This document shows positions 60,653 to 64,000 of a stretch of DNA of 64,000 nt, piece after piece. The DNA lies in the NCBI RefSeq assembly GCF_001429025.1, contig NZ_LMHT01000014.1:83511-147510 (forward strand). Reading direction: 5' to 3'. Every line of letters starts with the position of its first letter. Positions within the stretch are counted from its first letter, which is position 1. This stretch comes from Phenylobacterium sp. Root700 (GTDB lineage: Bacteria > Pseudomonadota > Alphaproteobacteria > Caulobacterales > Caulobacteraceae). Both the position numbers and the translations under genes were made by a program. The notes below the pieces were generated by a model. The model was not told the origin of the DNA. It did not search any database and saw only the letters and a list, made by a program, of their open reading frames with translations.

Positions 60653-62473
60653 ATGGCGGATTCAGCAGACACCATCGAGGCGGCGAGCGGGCTGGGGTTC
60701 GACCCGGAGCAGCTGCGCGAGAAGTACCGTATCGAGCGCGACAAGCGCCTGAAGGCCGAGGGCAACGCCCAGTACCAGCAGATCGCAGGCGACTTCGCTC
60801 ACTACCTGGACGATCCCTATGTCGCGCCGGGCTTCACCCGTGAACCGCTGACCGACGAGGTCGAGGTGGTGGTGATCGGCGGCGGCTTCGGCGGCCTGCT
60901 GGCGGCGGCGCGGCTGCGCGAGGCTGGGGTCAGCGACATTCGCGTCATCGAGAAGGGCGGCGATTTCGGCGGCACCTGGTACTGGAACCGTTATCCGGGC
61001 GCGGCCTGCGACGTGGAATCCTACGTCTACCTGCCGCTGCTGGAGGAGATCGGTTACATGCCGGTCGAGAAGTATTCCCGCGCGCCGGAGATCCTGGCCC
61101 ACAGCCGCGCCATCGCCGAGAAATACGACCTCTATTCCAACGCCTGCTTGCAGACCGAAGTCACCGGCATGGCCTGGGACGAGGCGGCCTGCCGCTGGAT
61201 CATCTCGACCAATCGCGGCGATGCGATGAAGGCCCGCTTCGTCTGCATGGCCAACGGCCCGCTGCATCGTCCCAAGCTGCCCGGCATTCCGGGCGTCGAG
61301 ACCTTCAAGGGCCACTCCTTTCACACCAGCCGCTGGGACTACGACTACACCGGCGGGACCTCGAGCGGCGGGCTGAGCGGCCTGGCCGGCAAGCGGGTCG
61401 GGATCATCGGCACCGGCGCGACCGCCGTGCAGTGCGTGCCCCATGTCGGCGCGGCGGCGGACCAGCTCTATGTCTTCCAGCGCACCCCGTCCTCGATCGA
61501 TGTCCGCAACAACCGACCGACTGACCCCGAGTGGGTCGGCGAGCTGGCGCCCGGCTGGCAGCAGGCGCGGATGGACAACTTCAACACCCTGGTCTCGGGC
61601 GGCTTCGCCAAGGAGGACCTGGTCAATGACGGCTGGACCGACATCATCCGCAACCTGGGCATGATCGCCCGGACCAAGGCGGCGGGCGACGGCGTTCAGG
61701 ACCCGGCCACCCTGGTCCAGCTCGCCGACTTCCAGAAGATGGAGCAGATCCGCGGCCGGGTGGATCAGGTGGTGGCCGACGAGGCGACCGCCGAGGCGCT
61801 GAAGCCCTACTACAACCAGTTCTGCAAGCGCCCCTGCTTCCACGACGAGTATCTCGACACCTTCAACCGTTCGAGCGTCACGCTGGTCGACACCCAGGGG
61901 CAGGGCGTGGAGCGCATCACCGAGACCGGGGTCGTGGTCGACGGGGTCGAGTACGAGATCGACTGCCTGATCTACGCCACCGGCTTCGAGGTCGGCACCG
62001 AATACGCCCGCCGGGCCGGCTACGAGATCCAAGGCCGGGGCGGCAAGACCCTGACGCAGAAGTGGAGCGAGGGCGTCTCCACCTTCCACGGCATCCATGT
62101 CCGTGACTTCCCCAACTGCTTCGTGATGAGCAACAGCCAGTCGGGCTTCACGGTGAACTACCCGCACATGCTCAACGAGCAGGGCAAGCACATCGCCTAC
62201 ATCCTGGCCCACGCCCAGCAGAACGGCGTGACCCTGGTCGAGACCTCGCAGGCCGCCGAGGCCGAGTGGGTCGAGACCATCATCGCCTCGGCCCTGCAGC
62301 GGGCGAAGTTCGCCGAGGAGTGCACCCCCGGCTACTACAACAACGAGGGCAAGCCCTCGGCGCTGGCGGCCCGCAACGGTCCCTATGGCAAGGGCTCGAT
62401 CGCCTTCATCGAACTCCTGGAGGCCTGGCGCGCCGAGGGTGCTCTGCAAGGGCTGGAGCTGAAGAGCGCCTGA
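60653..62473 (+). CDS. Baeyer-Villiger-type flavin monooxygenase
   Basis: A 606-residue FAD/NADPH monooxygenase of the type I Baeyer-Villiger group. It has an N-terminal extension (about 65 residues), the FAD Rossmann motif GGGFGG at 76-81, the fingerprint FxGxxxHxxxW at 218-229 (FKGHSFHTSRWD) and the NADPH motif GTGATA at 253-258. ATG 60653 has GGGAGG upstream; readings back to 59876 overlap the transporter. The substrate is probably a cyclic or steroid ketone by family resemblance, unproven. A divergent TetR gene lies downstream. Confidence 0.92.
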   Translation: MADSADTIEAASGLGFDPEQLREKYRIERDKRLKAEGNAQYQQIAGDFAHYLDDPYVAPGFTREPLTDEVEVVVIGGGFGGLLAAARLREAGVSDIRVIEKGGDFGGTWYWNRYPGAACDVESYVYLPLLEEIGYMPVEKYSRAPEILAHSRAIAEKYDLYSNACLQTEVTGMAWDEAACRWIISTNRGDAMKARFVCMANGPLHRPKLPGIPGVETFKGHSFHTSRWDYDYTGGTSSGGLSGLAGKRVGIIGTGATAVQCVPHVGAAADQLYVFQRTPSSIDVRNNRPTDPEWVGELAPGWQQARMDNFNTLVSGGFAKEDLVNDGWTDIIRNLGMIARTKAAGDGVQDPATLVQLADFQKMEQIRGRVDQVVADEATAEALKPYYNQFCKRPCFHDEYLDTFNRSSVTLVDTQGQGVERITETGVVVDGVEYEIDCLIYATGFEVGTEYARRAGYEIQGRGGKTLTQKWSEGVSTFHGIHVRDFPNCFVMSNSQSGFTVNYPHMLNEQGKHIAYILAHAQQNGVTLVETSQAAEAEWVETIIASALQRAKFAEECTPGYYNNEGKPSALAARNGPYGKGSIAFIELLEAWRAEGALQGLELKSA

Positions 62474-62484
62474 TCGCGCGGGCG

Positions 62485-62510
62485 GGCCGCGGGGCGTAGA
62501 CCCCGCGGCC
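62485..62510. terminator. Bidirectional terminator-like hairpin
   Basis: GGCCGCGGGG (62485-62494) and CCCCGCGGCC (62501-62510) form a perfect 10-bp stem with a six-base loop between convergent genes. There is no T-run. Confidence 0.6.
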
Positions 62511-62515
62511 GCAGC

Positions 62516-63190
62516 TCAACTTCCCAGCTGATCGGCGTAGTGATCGCGCATTTGGCGTGCGAGCAGTTCGATCGACTTGGTGATTTCGCGCGGATTGCGG
62601 TGGAGCGTCGCGTCGACTGAAAGCCCGCGCAGGGCTGCGGCGATGAGCCGGTGCAGATGCAGGCCATCCTTCACCTGCTGCAATCCGGCCTGGCGTCGGT
62701 ACTCGGCGACCTGTTCGACGGCCTCGGCCTCGATGCGCGCCTGCACCGGCGCGAGCCGCTCGGGCAGTCCGGGCTCGCTCCGCGCGGCGTTCATGATCTC
62801 GAAGGACGCCAGGCCAGCGGGCCGGCTGAGCGCGAACCAAGCCGCCTGCGGCAGGGAGAAGAAGCGCTCCACGGGGTCTTTTATACGGCCCAGGCGATCG
62901 GCGTAGATGACGATCTCCTCCTCGTAGGCGTCGCGGACGACAGCGACCATCAGGTCGACCTTGGTGGGGAAGTGGTGAAGCATGGCGCCGCGACTGACGC
63001 CGGCCTCCTTGAGCACAACCTCGGTGGAGGTTCCGGCATAGCCGTAGTCATTGAGGCAACGGACCGTCGCATCAAAGAGCCGGCGTTTGGTGTCGGCGCT
63101 GCGCTCGGCCTGCGGCCGCCGCCTGGGCTTCGAGCCGGGAGTCGCCTGCGCCTTTTCCTTTGTCGACGGCAGGTGATCGGGAAGGGGCAT
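62516..63190 (-). CDS. TetR-family transcriptional regulator
   Basis: A 224-residue repressor-type protein. The HTH spans roughly residues 33-82 (RRLFDATVRCLNDYGYAGTSTEVV, KEAGVSRGAMLHHFPTK), after a basic N-terminus rich in Lys/Arg (SKPRRRPQAERS). The C-terminal domain is ligand-binding and unassigned. It is convergent with the monooxygenase gene, and a regulatory link is only plausible by proximity. Confidence 0.92.
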   Translation of the reverse strand: MPLPDHLPSTKEKAQATPGSKPRRRPQAERSADTKRRLFDATVRCLNDYGYAGTSTEVVLKEAGVSRGAMLHHFPTKVDLMVAVVRDAYEEEIVIYADRLGRIKDPVERFFSLPQAAWFALSRPAGLASFEIMNAARSEPGLPERLAPVQARIEAEAVEQVAEYRRQAGLQQVKDGLHLHRLIAAALRGLSVDATLHRNPREITKSIELLARQMRDHYADQLGS

Positions 63191-63252
63191 CAGGCGATCC
63201 GGAAATGCGGGCGGTGGCCAACCCTAACTCAAGATTCTTCGCGATGTGAGCA

Positions 63253-63283
63253 CCGCAACTCCGATCGCAGACCGGAGTTGCGG
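63253..63283 (-). terminator. Hairpin after the partial TonB receptor gene
   Basis: CCGCAACTCCG (63253-63263) and CGGAGTTGCGG (63273-63283) form a perfect 11-bp stem with a nine-base loop, downstream of the receptor on the minus strand and upstream of the TetR gene. It could instead be an operator for TetR. Confidence 0.55.
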
Positions 63284-63298
63284 GGTGTCACCTCTAGC

Positions 63299-64000
63299 TT
63301 AGAACCTGGCGTCCAGCGAGACGCCGACGACCCGTCGGTAGTCCGGCCCCAGGAACTGGATGTGCGAGGCCGGATCGCCCAGTTGCACGCCCAGCGGATT
63401 GGTCGTGATGAAGCCGGGGACCTGTTCGTCGGTCAGGTTGCGGGCATATATCGCCAGGCCATAGCGGCCCTCAGGGCTGCGAACGCCGACGCGCCCGCCG
63501 AGCACCAGGTGAGCGCCGGTCGTGGCCTCGGCGTCCGGGAACTGGGTGAAGACGACCGAGGAGCTATAGACCCCGTCCAGCTGCACATAGCCTTCGTAAC
63601 CGTTTTCCCAGGCGTGAACGTATTCGCCGCTGAACGTCATCTTCCAACGTGGCGTGGCGCTCAGGCGGCGGCCGACGGCGCTCTGACGACCGCCTACGCA
63701 GCCTTGGGCCGCCGTCTGGTTGGGCCCGCAAACCGTGAAGAAGCCTTCGCCATAGGTGGCGTCGGTGTAGGCCAGCCCGCCGTTGAGCGACAAGCCGTCG
63801 ATCGGCCGGCCGAACAGGGTGATTTCGACGCCCTTGGTCGTGAGCTCCGGGGCGTTTCCGTAGATGAACTGCATCGATGCGGGATCGAAGAACTGCGCCT
63901 GGAAGTCGCTCACCTGCGTGTGGAACACAGCCAGGTTCAGCGCCAGGCGGTGCTCGAGCAGGTCGGACTTGATCCCGGCTTCGATCTGTTTGGGGATCTC
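63299..64000 (-). CDS. TonB-dependent receptor, 5' part beyond the window
   Basis: The frame is open to the window edge and encodes the last 233 residues of a receptor barrel. It shows the EIPKQIEAGIKSDLLEHRLALNLAVF strand segment typical of TonB-dependent receptors (residues split here by the edge), later GRVGVRSPEGRYGLAIYARNLTDE, and the terminal GVSLDARF with the aromatic last residue. The ligand cannot be inferred. Confidence 0.9.
   Translation of the reverse strand, partial: EIPKQIEAGIKSDLLEHRLALNLAVFHTQVSDFQAQFFDPASMQFIYGNAPELTTKGVEITLFGRPIDGLSLNGGLAYTDATYGEGFFTVCGPNQTAAQGCVGGRQSAVGRRLSATPRWKMTFSGEYVHAWENGYEGYVQLDGVYSSSVVFTQFPDAEATTGAHLVLGGRVGVRSPEGRYGLAIYARNLTDEQVPGFITTNPLGVQLGDPASHIQFLGPDYRRVVGVSLDARF

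Overview
The window is a high-GC alphaproteobacterial chromosome segment, almost certainly from the family Caulobacteraceae (Caulobacter or Phenylobacterium; I cannot separate these by eye). The evidence is the protein sequences, the rimP-nusA-ylxR-infB and dnaN-recF-gyrB layouts without an adjacent dnaA, a full CtrA-type box (TTAA-N7-TTAA), TonB-dependent receptors and several alphaproteobacterial small-protein families. It is mostly ordinary, densely packed core chromosome. I see no phage, insertion sequence, CRISPR array, tRNA or rRNA.

Region by region. Positions 1-4991 hold a tight operon: miaB (5' end outside the window), phoH, ybeY, a CBS/CorC protein and lnt. Positions 5045-7641 hold an XRE regulator, then metK behind a perfect 8-2-8 palindrome, then trmB. 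Positions 7718-19034 hold a small membrane protein, ppa on the minus strand, and the transcription/translation block rimP-nusA-ylxR-infB, rbfA-truB-rpsO, interrupted by a lipocalin, a DUF2939-like lipoprotein and a dienelactone hydrolase. pnp follows at 19282-21423.

Positions 21515-31766 are more accessory: an SRAP (YedK/HMCES) protein, a PAS hybrid kinase, two SDR dehydrogenases, an EamA transporter, a quinone oxidoreductase, rlmN, a DUF350 protein and a trypsin-like protein with an altered triad. Positions 31763-38640 hold an AmpG-like permease, a soluble hybrid kinase, an XRE regulator, a LuxR-type HTH gene with a second gene embedded in another frame, a CtrA-box-controlled small gene and a comM/yifB gene carrying a large in-frame deletion. 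Positions 38754-43524 run on the minus strand: gshB, a SirB1-like gene, a shortened yraN, rsmI, hemW and rdgB. Positions 43706-45012 hold two 35-codon genes, one with its own promoter and terminator, around a DUF2975/HTH pair.

Positions 45110-54246 return to core functions: rph, hrcA-grpE, a retropepsin-like protein, dnaN, a NUDIX protein, recF and gyrB. Positions 54260-64000 hold an unrecognised secreted protein, a PepSY protein plus TonB-dependent receptor behind a Fur-like box, a YeiH-type transporter, a Baeyer-Villiger-type monooxygenase, a TetR regulator and the 3' end of a second TonB-dependent receptor.

The observations most worth following are: (1) the nested gene in the linker of a membrane-anchored LuxR-type protein (35593-36402); (2) in-frame internal deletions in both comM and yraN, two families often linked to DNA uptake; (3) a promoter-hairpin-terminator leader before rimP-nusA-infB that looks like an attenuator; (4) the stand-alone 35-codon gene at 44905; and (5) the CtrA box and the metK palindrome. 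No striking new multi-gene system such as a defence island or biosynthetic cluster is evident.
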